Of a DNA stretch of 51,984 nucleotides, positions 34,290 through 42,832 are shown piece by piece. Positions within the stretch are counted from its first letter, which is position 1. Every line of letters starts with the position of its first letter. Both the position numbers and the translations under genes were made by a program. Source of the stretch: Clostridiales bacterium (GTDB taxonomy: Bacteria > Bacillota > Clostridia > Caldicoprobacterales > UBA3941). Where the stretch lies: contig JAAYGY010000070.1 in assembly GCA_012735575.1 (NCBI GenBank), forward strand, positions 1 to 51,984, in the 5' to 3' direction. A model generated the notes under the pieces. It was given only the letters and a program-made list of their open reading frames with translations, searched no databases and was not told the origin of the DNA.

Positions 34290-35315
34290 ATGTGGAATCC
34301 GGATAAATACTTAGAGAACTTATATGAGTGTATTAGACCTAAATTCAAATTTGATGTTCGCCATATGGACGAATATAATAGATGGAAAGAGGGTTTGAGG
34401 GAGGCATTTGCAAGGGTTTTAGGGGAATTCCCAAAGCATAAGATTGACTTAAACCCAAGAGTTTTAGAGGAAAGGGAATACCCGGACTATTTCCTCCAAA
34501 GGGTAGTGTATGATGGTGATGTTGATTTACCAATACCTGCCTATGTACTGAAGCCTAAAAATTCAGCTGAAAGACTTCCCGCCATAGTGGCTTGTCATGG
34601 TCATGGCTATGGGAGCAAGGAGATTGTAGGATTAAAACCAGATGGAACGGATAACCATGCTAATCCCAGTTATCAAAAAAACTTTGCTTTAGAGCTTGTA
34701 AAAAGAGGCTTTTTAGTTATTGCACCTGATCTTTTAGGTTTTGGTGACAGACGCTTAAGGGAGGATAAAAACAAAAATCCCAATGAGAGTTCCTGCCATA
34801 TGATATCTACCTATCTACTGATGCTGGGCAAGACCATGGCTGGCATGAGGGTATTTGATATTATGCGTACAATAGACTATTTAGAAAGTAGGGATGATGT
34901 AGATATCCAAAGGATTGGCTGTATGGGCATATCCGGTGGAGGTTTGGTATGTGGATTTGTTACCGCTTTGGATGACAGAATAAAGGCAGCGGTTATTAGT
35001 GGATACACCAATACCTTCAAAGACAGTGTTATGTCTATTTGGCATTGTGTTGATAATTATGTGCCAGAGCTGGTAAACCACGCAGAGATGCCGGATATTT
35101 TAGGCTTGATTGCCCCGCGGCCACTGCTTATTGAATCGGGGTCACATGATCCTATCTTTCCAATTGAAGCTGCCAAAAAGGCATATGAAAAGCTAAAAGA
35201 AATATATGAGTTTTTAAATGCCTCGGACAAGATAGATTCAGACTTTTTTGAAGGTCAGCATGAGATATCAGGGGCCAAGGCCTACGATTGGCTGGAGAGA
35301 TGGTTAAAGAATTAA
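34290..35315 (+). CDS. Alpha/beta hydrolase (acetyl-xylan-esterase / dienelactone-hydrolase-like)
   Basis: A 341-residue serine hydrolase. The nucleophile elbow GISGGG places Ser at 215; D287 (SGSHDPIFP) and H324 (EGQHEIS) complete the triad. The oxyanion region ACHGHGYGSKE and the long N-terminal extension resemble the Abhydrolase_7 group linked with acetyl xylan esterases. No signal peptide is visible, so it acts inside the cell, perhaps deacetylating imported oligosaccharides. GAGGAGG precedes ATG 34290. It stands alone between two terminator-like structures. Confidence 0.82.
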   Translation: MWNPDKYLENLYECIRPKFKFDVRHMDEYNRWKEGLREAFARVLGEFPKHKIDLNPRVLEEREYPDYFLQRVVYDGDVDLPIPAYVLKPKNSAERLPAIVACHGHGYGSKEIVGLKPDGTDNHANPSYQKNFALELVKRGFLVIAPDLLGFGDRRLREDKNKNPNESSCHMISTYLLMLGKTMAGMRVFDIMRTIDYLESRDDVDIQRIGCMGISGGGLVCGFVTALDDRIKAAVISGYTNTFKDSVMSIWHCVDNYVPELVNHAEMPDILGLIAPRPLLIESGSHDPIFPIEAAKKAYEKLKEIYEFLNASDKIDSDFFEGQHEISGAKAYDWLERWLKN

Positions 35316-35367
35316 AAGAACTTTAAAGAACTATATAAGAACTTTTTAATAGGATGCTAACAATATT

Positions 35368-35416
35368 GCCAGTTGGACTAATTTTACTCTGCTTAAGTTA
35401 GAGCCAACTGGCTTAT
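35368..35416. terminator. Long-loop inverted repeat, possible terminator
   Basis: GCCAGTTGG (35368-35376) and CCAACTGGC (35404-35412) form a 9-bp stem with further inner pairing and a 27-nt loop. The T-tract after it is weak, so termination is plausible but not certain. Confidence 0.4.
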
Positions 35417-35453
35417 TTCCTGTCCAAAAACACTAGCTCTTGGAGGTATTTTC

Positions 35454-36386
35454 ATGGTAATAAAGGTAGAAAATCTGACAAAAAGATATGGTGATTTGAT
35501 AGCACTAGATAATTTCAATTTGGAAGTAAATCATGGTGAGATATTTGGACTATTAGGTCCTAATGGCTCAGGAAAGACCACGGCCATTAACTGTATTTTG
35601 TCTCTACTAAAGTATGACAAGGGTACAGTAAAAATCTATAATAAGCCCATGGCACCTGATGCCTATGATATTAAAGAAAAAATTGGCTTAGTGATGCAAA
35701 ATGTTGCAGTATTTGAGGAGTTAACTGTATATGAGAATGTAGATTATTTCTGCGGACTCTATATAAAGAATAAAAAGCTTAGGCTAAAGCTTGTGGAAGA
35801 GGCTATAGATTTTGTTGGCATAAGTTATTATAAAGACTTTTATCCTAAAATGTTAAGCGGTGGACTTCTTCGCAGGCTAAACATTGCCTGTGGAATTGCC
35901 CATCAGCCAAAGCTAATTATTTTTGATGAGCCTACCGTTGCCGTAGATCCCCAGAGCCGTATCAATATATTGGAAGGGATACAAAAGCTTAACAAGGCTG
36001 GTGCCACAATTATATATACTTCTCACTATATGGAGGAAGTTGAGCAAATCTGTACCAGGATAGGCATTATGGATAAGGGGAGAATTATAGCTATTGGAAC
36101 AAAGGAAGAACTAAAGGACATGATAAGCTCAGGGGAGAAGATAACTGTAGAGCTGTTTAGTATGGACAATAAAATTTTAGAGGATATTAAGGGATTACCC
36201 CATATTGTATCTGCAGAGTATAGGGACAATTCTCTTATAGTCAGATCAAGCAAGGGAAAGAATAATCTGGTTTCTGTACTTGATTATTTAAAATCCAATG
36301 ATATAGACTTTGGAAGGATCTACTCGGAGCCACCAACCCTAAACGATGTTTTTCTCGAGATTACTGGAAAAGAACTTAGGGACTAG
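35454..36386 (+). CDS. ABC transporter ATP-binding protein (ABC-2 exporter type)
   Basis: A 310-residue ATPase. Walker A is GPNGSGKT (35-42), the signature is LSGGL (134-138, Leu where most have Gln), Walker B is LIIFDEP (154-160) and the switch His lies in YTSHYMEE. A C-terminal regulatory segment follows as in drug and antibiotic exporters of the DrrA/CcmA type. GGAGG precedes ATG 35454. It is the first gene of a tight operon with two ABC-2 permeases and an aminoglycoside adenylyltransferase. Export of a toxic compound or peptide is inferred. Confidence 0.93.
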   Translation: MVIKVENLTKRYGDLIALDNFNLEVNHGEIFGLLGPNGSGKTTAINCILSLLKYDKGTVKIYNKPMAPDAYDIKEKIGLVMQNVAVFEELTVYENVDYFCGLYIKNKKLRLKLVEEAIDFVGISYYKDFYPKMLSGGLLRRLNIACGIAHQPKLIIFDEPTVAVDPQSRINILEGIQKLNKAGATIIYTSHYMEEVEQICTRIGIMDKGRIIAIGTKEELKDMISSGEKITVELFSMDNKILEDIKGLPHIVSAEYRDNSLIVRSSKGKNNLVSVLDYLKSNDIDFGRIYSEPPTLNDVFLEITGKELRD

Positions 36387-36398
36387 GAGAGGGAGAAT

Positions 36399-37553
36399 AT
36401 GTTTTTACATAATTATATATATAGACTTAAATGCATTATTAGGGATAAAGAATTCTTGTTTTGGACATTATTGTTTCCTATTATATTGGCCACTCTTTTC
36501 AATTTTGCTTTTTCTAATATAACAGAGGCAGAGAAATTTACTAGGCTAAATATAGCTGTTGTAGACAATGAGGAATTTCGTCAAAATACTGCCTTACAAA
36601 GGGCAATTAAAGCTGCAGCCAACTCCAGTGGCGATAAAGACCAAGAGGGCTTGTTTAACATAAGATATACTTCAAAAGAAGAAGGAGACAAGCTGCTAGA
36701 GGATAGGGAAATAGAGGGTTATATCTATTTGGATAATGGAATTAAATTGGTGGTAAAGGAATCGGGTCTTTCCCAATCAATAATAAAGGGTTTTATGGAT
36801 CATTTTATGCAATTATCATCAACATTAGAAACAATTATTAGGAAGGATCCTCAATCAATGGAAAGAGGCATATTGGATAAGGCGGAGGCTGCTATCAACT
36901 ATTTAAAAGAGGTAGCACCCAGTAAATCCTCGCCGGACATAGTTGTCAACTATTTTTATAACTTGATTGCCATGGCGTGTATGTACGGAGGATTCTGGGG
37001 ACTAAAAGAAGTCACTGTCATACAAGCTAACCTATCCTCCCAAGGCGCCAGGATCAATATAGCGCCTATTCATAAGTTTAAGATTTTTATTGTATGTGTC
37101 TTAGCAGCAGTAACAGTTCAACTTTTTGAAATTCTACTATTGCTGGCCTATCTGGCACTGGTGCTTAAAATCAGCTTTGGCAATCAAATAGGGTATATAA
37201 TATTTACCTGTATAGTTGGTACCATTACGGGGGTAACCTTTGGTGCCTTTGTGGCCTCCGTAGTAAAAAAGGGAGAGGGAGTAAAAATTGGGATATTAAT
37301 TGGCTCCTCCATGACTATGTCATTTCTGGCAGGTATGATGTATGATAAGATGAAATACATCATCAGTACAAAAGTACCAGTTATAGGTTACCTTAATCCT
37401 GCAAACCTGATAACGGATTGTTTTTATTCCTTGTATTATTATGGCATCAACACCCGTTTTTTTATAAATATAGGAGTCCTATGTGTATTTATAGTATTTT
37501 TTAGCTTGTGCACCTATTTGATCCTGAGGAGGCAAAAGTATGCTAGTCTATAA
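36399..37553 (+). CDS. ABC-2 type permease, first subunit
   Basis: A 384-residue membrane protein. One N-terminal membrane segment (FWTLLFPIILATLFNFAF) is followed by a roughly 150-residue extracytoplasmic loop and five or six more C-terminal segments, the usual ABC-2/YhgE-like layout. GGAGAGGGAG precedes ATG 36399, 12 bp after the ATPase gene. Its 3' end overlaps the next permease gene by 14 bp, showing translational coupling and probable heterodimer formation. Confidence 0.9.
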   Translation: MFLHNYIYRLKCIIRDKEFLFWTLLFPIILATLFNFAFSNITEAEKFTRLNIAVVDNEEFRQNTALQRAIKAAANSSGDKDQEGLFNIRYTSKEEGDKLLEDREIEGYIYLDNGIKLVVKESGLSQSIIKGFMDHFMQLSSTLETIIRKDPQSMERGILDKAEAAINYLKEVAPSKSSPDIVVNYFYNLIAMACMYGGFWGLKEVTVIQANLSSQGARINIAPIHKFKIFIVCVLAAVTVQLFEILLLLAYLALVLKISFGNQIGYIIFTCIVGTITGVTFGAFVASVVKKGEGVKIGILIGSSMTMSFLAGMMYDKMKYIISTKVPVIGYLNPANLITDCFYSLYYYGINTRFFINIGVLCVFIVFFSLCTYLILRRQKYASL

Positions 37554-38718
37554 AGCCTTTTTCAAAATCATAAAAAAGAATATGGCCCAGATTGCCATTT
37601 ATTTTGTAATCTTTTTATTCCTTGCCGTATTTCTTGCAAGTATCTACACTGACCCAGCAAATATGGATTTTATGGAAAGTAAAATAGATATGGTATTCAT
37701 TAGCCATGATAAAGACTCAAAACTTGTAGATGGCCTGAAAGAGTTTATAGGTGAAAGGGCCAATTTCATCCCTATTGCAAATGATGAACAAAAGCTCAGG
37801 GATGCTCTGTTCTTTAGGGAAGTGGAGTATATTGTAAGGGTGCCCAAAGGCTTTACACAAGCTTTTATGGAAGGCGAGGAGATAAGGTTAGAGAAAACCG
37901 TGGTGCCCGGTTCAGCAAGCAGCGTATATATGGATAGTCTCATTAACAAATACTTAAATACTGCCCGATTATACGTAGATAATATAGAGGGTTTAAGCCA
38001 GCAACAGCTGGCAGATTATATTTCAGAGGATCTATCCCACCAAGCGGAAGTGCTAATGCTTAATCCAGACCCAGACAAAAGACTAAATGAAAAGCGTACC
38101 TATTACTTTAATTATTTAGCTTATTCCCTGTTTGCCATATTGGTTTTAGGCATTTCTGCGGCACTGAAGGTTTTTAACCAACCCGATTTGGCAAATCGAA
38201 ATCTATGTTCTCCTTTAAGGCTGAGGGATATGGATTTTCAACTAATATTAGGGAATATATGCTTTGCCATACTTACCTGCCTTATAATGATCTTGCCAAG
38301 CTTTGTAATGTACCGAGGCCATATGTTTACATTAAAAGGCTTATTGTTTATTTTAAATACCTTTGTATTTAGTCTGGCAGTTTTGGGTATAAGCTTTTTA
38401 ACCGGCAATATTGTAAAAAGCAGAAATGCTATTTCTGCCGTTGCCAATGTCCTTTCTTTAGGAACTTGTTTTATTAGCGGTGTATTTGTGCCCAGGGATT
38501 TTCTTGGAGATACCTTGCTTAAGTTTGCCAGCCTGACTCCAACCTATTGGTATGTAAAATCTAATCACATAATAGGCAGTATGGAAAGGCTAAAAGAGGA
38601 GGATGTTAGGGCAATACTGACCAGTTTTATTGTCATGCTTGTATTTGCTGTAACTGCCTTTGCAGTTTCAATGGTACTTAAAAAGCAAAAGTATATGAGA
38701 CAGGTGAGAGGCTTTTGA
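37540..38718 (+). CDS. ABC-2 type permease, second subunit
   Basis: A 392-residue partner permease. An N-terminal segment (IAIYFVIFLFLAVFLASIY) precedes an extracytoplasmic domain (to about residue 185) and five or six C-terminal membrane segments. Its AGGAGG site lies within the end of the upstream gene. The pair would form the transmembrane pore for the ATPase encoded first in the operon. The adenylyltransferase start is 28 bp downstream. Confidence 0.9.
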   Translation: MLVYKAFFKIIKKNMAQIAIYFVIFLFLAVFLASIYTDPANMDFMESKIDMVFISHDKDSKLVDGLKEFIGERANFIPIANDEQKLRDALFFREVEYIVRVPKGFTQAFMEGEEIRLEKTVVPGSASSVYMDSLINKYLNTARLYVDNIEGLSQQQLADYISEDLSHQAEVLMLNPDPDKRLNEKRTYYFNYLAYSLFAILVLGISAALKVFNQPDLANRNLCSPLRLRDMDFQLILGNICFAILTCLIMILPSFVMYRGHMFTLKGLLFILNTFVFSLAVLGISFLTGNIVKSRNAISAVANVLSLGTCFISGVFVPRDFLGDTLLKFASLTPTYWYVKSNHIIGSMERLKEEDVRAILTSFIVMLVFAVTAFAVSMVLKKQKYMRQVRGF

Positions 38719-38746
38719 ATATATGATAGAGGATGAGGAGGATAAT

Positions 38747-39616
38747 ATGCGCTCAGAAGCTCAAATGATGGATTTAATTTTATCGTTTGCTAAGAATGAT
38801 CCCCGTGTTCGTGTAGTTGGCATGGAAGGCTCTCGTACCAATGTAAATGTGCCAAAAGACGAATTTCAAGATTATGATATAACATATGTTGTAACTGATA
38901 TGGAATCTTTTAAAAAGGATGATAAATGGCTTGATTATTTTGGCAAACGGATTATTATGCAAAAGCCTGAGGCTATGAGTTTATTCCCTCCCGAACTTGG
39001 CAACTGGTTTTCTTACTTAATGCTTTTTGAAGATGGAAACCGTATTGACCTGACCCTAGTACCCATTGATGAGTTGGAACAATATATATCAAGTGATAAA
39101 CTACTAATGATCTTACTGGATAAGGATAAAAGAATTCAAGAGCCCATTATCCCAACTGATGAGGATTATCATGTAAAAAAACCTTCTCCTGAATTTTTTG
39201 ATGATTGTTGTAATGAATTTTGGTGGGTTTCTACCTATGTTTCCAAAGGATTATTCCGTAAGGAAATCCTTTTTGCAATAGAACATTTGAATATGTATGT
39301 TCGGCCCAACCTTTTGCGTATGATGGCCTGGAAGGTAGGAATAGAGACAGATTTTTCCATAAGCGTGGGAAAATCTTATAAATATATGGACAAGTACCTT
39401 TCACAAGATGTTTGGAAACGATTATTGTCTACGTATAGGAATAGTTCTTATGAAGAAATATGGGATGCCTTATTTGAATGTCATTCCCTGTTTAGAGAGA
39501 CATCAAAGTTTGTAGCCAATAAGCTAGGATATAGATATCCTGACTATGATGATAAGGTCATCAGGTATATTAGAAAACTATACCAATCAAAAGCAGAAAA
39601 AAGACCTGGTTCATAG
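38747..39616 (+). CDS. Aminoglycoside 6-adenylyltransferase, ANT(6)/AadK-like
   Basis: A 289-residue nucleotidyltransferase closely patterned on AadK/ANT(6). Visible features are MEGSRTN (26-32), the catalytic pair D42-x-D44 (QDYDITY), IIMQKPEAMSLFPPELGNWFSYLMLFEDGNRIDLTL with the third Asp, and the C-terminal helical domain with EFWWVSTYVSKGL. ANT(6) enzymes adenylate streptomycin. The start at 38747 has GAGGAGG upstream; ATG 38723 lacks a good site. Being last in an exporter operon it may protect against the same compound, but chromosomal AadK homologues are common and may be weak. Confidence 0.9.
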   Translation: MRSEAQMMDLILSFAKNDPRVRVVGMEGSRTNVNVPKDEFQDYDITYVVTDMESFKKDDKWLDYFGKRIIMQKPEAMSLFPPELGNWFSYLMLFEDGNRIDLTLVPIDELEQYISSDKLLMILLDKDKRIQEPIIPTDEDYHVKKPSPEFFDDCCNEFWWVSTYVSKGLFRKEILFAIEHLNMYVRPNLLRMMAWKVGIETDFSISVGKSYKYMDKYLSQDVWKRLLSTYRNSSYEEIWDALFECHSLFRETSKFVANKLGYRYPDYDDKVIRYIRKLYQSKAEKRPGS

Positions 39617-39650
39617 CCTAACCTATGCCCCAGGCCTTCTCTTTTGTTTT
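39603..39650 (+). terminator. Intrinsic terminator of the exporter operon
   Basis: Two nested stems, CCTGG/CCAGG (39605-39609 with 39630-39634) and CATAG/CTATG (39612-39616 with 39623-39627), form a hairpin followed by a C/T-rich tail with TTTT. The adenylyltransferase stop codon lies in it. Confidence 0.75.
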
Positions 39651-40167
39651 ACTGTGGATTGTACATGCCCTTGCTTTGCATATAGTTAAAGATTTTTTCA
39701 CCATGTTCCTGTTCTTCTTTTTGAATATGGTTTAGGGCTTGGCGAATATTGGTGTCCCTAAATTCAAAGATTGCAATGTCATATGCGCCAGAAACATATT
39801 TCTCGGTTGACAGAAGATCTGTACACAGGGCAGCATCCTGTTGATTTACCAGTCCTGTCTGTCCTAGTGATTTGCTTTGCATCCCCATACTTTGACCGCT
39901 TTGCTGCCCTTGTTGACCTTGTTGGGCCTGCTGACTTTGCTGGCCCTGCTGCCCTTGCTGCTGAGCCATATTGGGAATCTGTCCGCTAAGTATCTGGTTA
40001 ATGGTATTTAGATGCTGCTCCTCCTGTTTGGCAAGCTGCAGGCATAGCTGCTTTAACTGGGGATCTTGAGCCTGCTGGGCATAATTGTTGTACTTTTTAA
40101 TGCATAATTCTTCCTGCGCCTTTTGGTCTTCCAACAGGTATCTTTCCTTTTGAGTTATATGTGACAT
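39649..40167 (-). CDS. CotF-family spore coat protein with Gln/Gly-rich insert
   Basis: A 172-residue coat protein. Two helical halves, ITQKERYLLEDQKAQEELCIKKYNNYAQ and ALCTDLLSTEKYVSGAYDIAIFEFRD, form a ferritin-like CotF domain with paired Glu/His-containing helices (EEQHLN and EEQEHGE). They are split by an insert of QQGQQ/QQAQQ repeats around residues 68-100. It is probably a spore coat component. AGGAGG precedes the ATG at 40167; the longer frame to 40197 would include that site. A 24-bp inverted repeat overlaps the ribosome site. Confidence 0.85.
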   Translation of the reverse strand: MSHITQKERYLLEDQKAQEELCIKKYNNYAQQAQDPQLKQLCLQLAKQEEQHLNTINQILSGQIPNMAQQQGQQGQQSQQAQQGQQGQQSGQSMGMQSKSLGQTGLVNQQDAALCTDLLSTEKYVSGAYDIAIFEFRDTNIRQALNHIQKEEQEHGEKIFNYMQSKGMYNPQ

Positions 40168-40177
40168 AACAACACCT

Positions 40178-40201
40178 CCTATTGATAGAATTCTCAATAG
40201 G
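40178..40201. promoter_or_regulatory. Inverted repeat over the CotF ribosome site
   Basis: CCTATTGA (40178-40185) and TCAATAGG (40194-40201) are perfectly complementary around TAGAATTC. On the minus strand this lies directly before and partly over the AGGAGG site, so it may be an operator or a leader hairpin. Confidence 0.45.
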
Positions 40202-40462
40202 CCAAAAAATATTCAAGGCTGAAAAAGTATATAAAAACTTTGTTTGGTAATATATAAAAATTTGCTATTTAAAAGAATAAACAAGATTTTCCCTTATAAA
40301 AGAAAATATATATTGACATAACACAAGTCCATTAAATAAAATATAAATACTAGGTAATGGACTATATTTGCTAAATAGTTTTTTTTGGATGGCCACTTCC
40401 AATATAATAAAATAGACATCTCACTGAATAGCTTATCCAAATAGAGAAAAAATAAGGCAGAA
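40202..40462. other. Intergenic region between the CotF-like and DUF1538 genes
   Basis: AT-rich divergent spacer holding the predicted DUF1538 promoter at 40313-40342. No gene or RNA family was recognised. A 12-bp perfect palindrome GGCTAATTAGCC follows at 40463-40474, just before the DUF1538 ribosome site. Confidence 0.4.
40313..40342 (+). promoter_or_regulatory. Predicted sigma-A promoter of the DUF1538/PII pair
   Basis: TTGACA (40313-40318) and TAAAAT (40337-40342) are separated by 18 bp. The leader is about 140 nt and includes the GGCTAATTAGCC palindrome. Confidence 0.55.
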
Positions 40463-40491
40463 GGCTAATTAGCCAGGAAAGGAGAGTTTTT

Positions 40492-41961
40492 TTGGATATA
40501 ATATTAAAACAATTAAAAGAGGTATCATTTTCCGTTTTACCTATCACCTTTTTAGTTATCATACTAAATTTTACAATAGTGCCTGTAGAAACTGAGATGC
40601 TCCTAAGGTTCTTAATAGGTGCTCTGCTTGTTATATTAGGCTTGGGCATATTCCTATTTGGTGCCAATCTGGGAGTGGTACCTATTGGAAATCATATGGG
40701 TGAAACCATTGCCAGAACCAACAAATATTACTGGGTTGGAATTTTAGGCTTTATTCTAGGTTTTTTGATTACCATTGCCGAACCTGATTTGCAGATCCTG
40801 GCCCACCAGGTAAGGATTGCTTCCGGAGGAGTGGTTTCCAACGTTCTAATTTTAGTTGTAGTTTCGGTGGGAGTAGGCATAATGGTGGGAATAGGACTTA
40901 TCAGGATTATTCACGGTACTCCCTTAAATATAATGTTTACTTCTGTCTATGCTATTATTTTTCTATTGGGACTTAAAACTTCTGAGGAGTTTTTAGCTAT
41001 TTCGGTAGATGCTTCAGGGGCAACCACAGGGGCTATGACCACTCCCTTTATTCTGGCCCTGGGTTATGGAGTTTCCCAGTTAAAGGGAGGGAAAACGGTG
41101 GAAGAAGACAGCTTTGGAATGGTGGGACTTGCCTCAGCAGGTCCAATATTTGCAATCATGATAATGAGTATCATCAAAAGACTTACTAATATTCAGGGCA
41201 CAGCAGATGCCTTTGTAGCTAATGTGGGGATAATAAGACCCTATTTAAATGAATTTCCTAAAATCGCAAAAGAGTCTGTTTTTACCTTGACACCCATACT
41301 TGTTTTATTTCTGATTTTTAACAAGTTCAGGTTCAAGTTGACTAAAAAAAATAGAAACAACATTCTTAAAGGCCTTTTATATACATATATTGGCCTTACC
41401 TTGTTTCTGGTTGGAGTAAACGCCGGATTTATGGAAGTTGGTAGAGTAATGGGAGAAGGCATAGCTCTTTCTCACCCTATACTCCTGCCTGTTATAGGAT
41501 TTTTAATGGGCATGGTAGTGGTTTTGGCTGAGCCGGCGGTATATGTTTTAACACAGCAGGTAGAAGATGTTACATCTGGCTATATAAAGAGAAAAGTAAT
41601 TTTAATAGCATTATCTGCAGGTATAGCCCTTGCTGTATCTATGTCCATGTTAAGAATTATGATACCTTCTTTGAAACTATGGCACTTTCTATTGCCGGGT
41701 TTTGCCCTGGCAGCCTTAATGTCCTATGCTGTACCCCCAATTTTTGTGGGTATAGCCTACGATTCTGGAGGAGTAGCATCTGGGCCTATGACCGCTACTT
41801 TTGTTCTGGCATTTGCCCAAGGGGCTGCAGGCGCAATTCCAACAGCAAATGTTATGGTAGATGGCTTTGGTGTTATTGCCATGGTAGCTATGACGCCGTT
41901 AGTGGCTATTCAGTTACTTGGTTTTATTTTTAAAATTAAATCAAAAAAGGAGAGTTATTAG
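40492..41961 (+). CDS. DUF1538 integral membrane protein, internally duplicated
   Basis: A 489-residue polytopic membrane protein of the DUF1538 family, function unknown. It is two homologous halves: GIFLFGANLG (52-61) matches LFLVGVNAG (304-312), IAEPDLQILAHQV (95-107) matches LAEPAVYVLTQQV (345-357), and VDASGATTGAMTTPF (172-186) matches YDSGGVASGPMTATF (423-437). Such inverted or parallel duplications with broken-helix AEP and SGG/ATTG motifs are typical of transporters. The TTG start has GGAGAG five bases upstream. The double-PII gene follows 2 bp later, so PII-like control of transport is inferred. Confidence 0.88.
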   Translation: MDIILKQLKEVSFSVLPITFLVIILNFTIVPVETEMLLRFLIGALLVILGLGIFLFGANLGVVPIGNHMGETIARTNKYYWVGILGFILGFLITIAEPDLQILAHQVRIASGGVVSNVLILVVVSVGVGIMVGIGLIRIIHGTPLNIMFTSVYAIIFLLGLKTSEEFLAISVDASGATTGAMTTPFILALGYGVSQLKGGKTVEEDSFGMVGLASAGPIFAIMIMSIIKRLTNIQGTADAFVANVGIIRPYLNEFPKIAKESVFTLTPILVLFLIFNKFRFKLTKKNRNNILKGLLYTYIGLTLFLVGVNAGFMEVGRVMGEGIALSHPILLPVIGFLMGMVVVLAEPAVYVLTQQVEDVTSGYIKRKVILIALSAGIALAVSMSMLRIMIPSLKLWHFLLPGFALAALMSYAVPPIFVGIAYDSGGVASGPMTATFVLAFAQGAAGAIPTANVMVDGFGVIAMVAMTPLVAIQLLGFIFKIKSKKESY

Positions 41962-41963
41962 AT

Positions 41964-42635
41964 ATGGACTCACTTAACAAGGGTCTGGTACTGTTTTGGA
42001 GCATAATGGATTTTGGAAAAGGAACTAAGCTATTTAGGCTATATAGAGAAGCCGGAGGAAAAGGTGGGACCATAATTTTAGGCAGAGGTACGGTAAAAAG
42101 TGAGCTGCTTAATATACTTGGGATTACAGACACAAGAAAGGAAATCTTTTTTACCATTATTGACCAGGAATCAGAGGATGCTTTTTATGAAAAGGTAATT
42201 AAAAGATTTCACCTGGATAAGCCTCATCATGGAATAGCTTTTTCTATGCCGGTAAAATATTGTTCCGCAATAGATGGAACAGAAAAAATATCCAGTCCTG
42301 AAGAGAAAGGTGTGAATAATTTGGGTTACGAAGCTATCTTTGTTGTTGTAAACAAGGGTTCAATGGACGAGGTCCTAGAAGCTGCCAAATCCGCCGGTTC
42401 TACCGGGGGAACTATATTACATGGAAGGGGCTCCGGGACTAAGGAGAAAGAGACCTTATTTAATATTGAAATTGAACCGGAAAAGGAAATAGTACTGATT
42501 CTTTCAAAGGCAGATAAAACCCAGGCTATTGTAGATGCCATAAAGGATAGATTAGACATTGAAAAACCAGGTGCAGGGATTATCTTTGTAATGGATGTAA
42601 GCAGAACAGTGGGCTTGTATCAAGGAGTAGAATAG
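41964..42635 (+). CDS. Tandem PII-like regulatory protein
   Basis: A 223-residue protein with two ferredoxin-like PII (GlnB-type) domains: about 6-98 and 121-216. Each has a nucleotide-loop-like motif (AGGKGGTIILGRGT at 30-43; AGSTGGTILHGRGSG at 144-158) and a matching last strand (KPHHGIAF at 86-93; KPGAGIIF at 201-208). T-loops are short and lack the uridylylated Tyr, so classic GlnD control is unlikely. PII proteins act as trimers; a fused pair would alter this symmetry. It begins 2 bp after the DUF1538 stop, so a membrane-protein partner is very likely. GGAGAG sits in that gene's end. Confidence 0.85.
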   Translation: MDSLNKGLVLFWSIMDFGKGTKLFRLYREAGGKGGTIILGRGTVKSELLNILGITDTRKEIFFTIIDQESEDAFYEKVIKRFHLDKPHHGIAFSMPVKYCSAIDGTEKISSPEEKGVNNLGYEAIFVVVNKGSMDEVLEAAKSAGSTGGTILHGRGSGTKEKETLFNIEIEPEKEIVLILSKADKTQAIVDAIKDRLDIEKPGAGIIFVMDVSRTVGLYQGVE

Positions 42636-42832
42636 ACCCCAAACCAAATATACTTAAGTCATTAGGCTTAATAGAATGTAAGACATGTTTAGATATAAGA
42701 GATATAATTATATACAGCAGATATAACAAGATATAACAAGGTTTATAGTCCTATGATATATCTACATTACAGTAAATTATAGACAATTTAATCATTCATA
42801 TTATTGCATAATAAAAAATGGGGTGATAAAAG

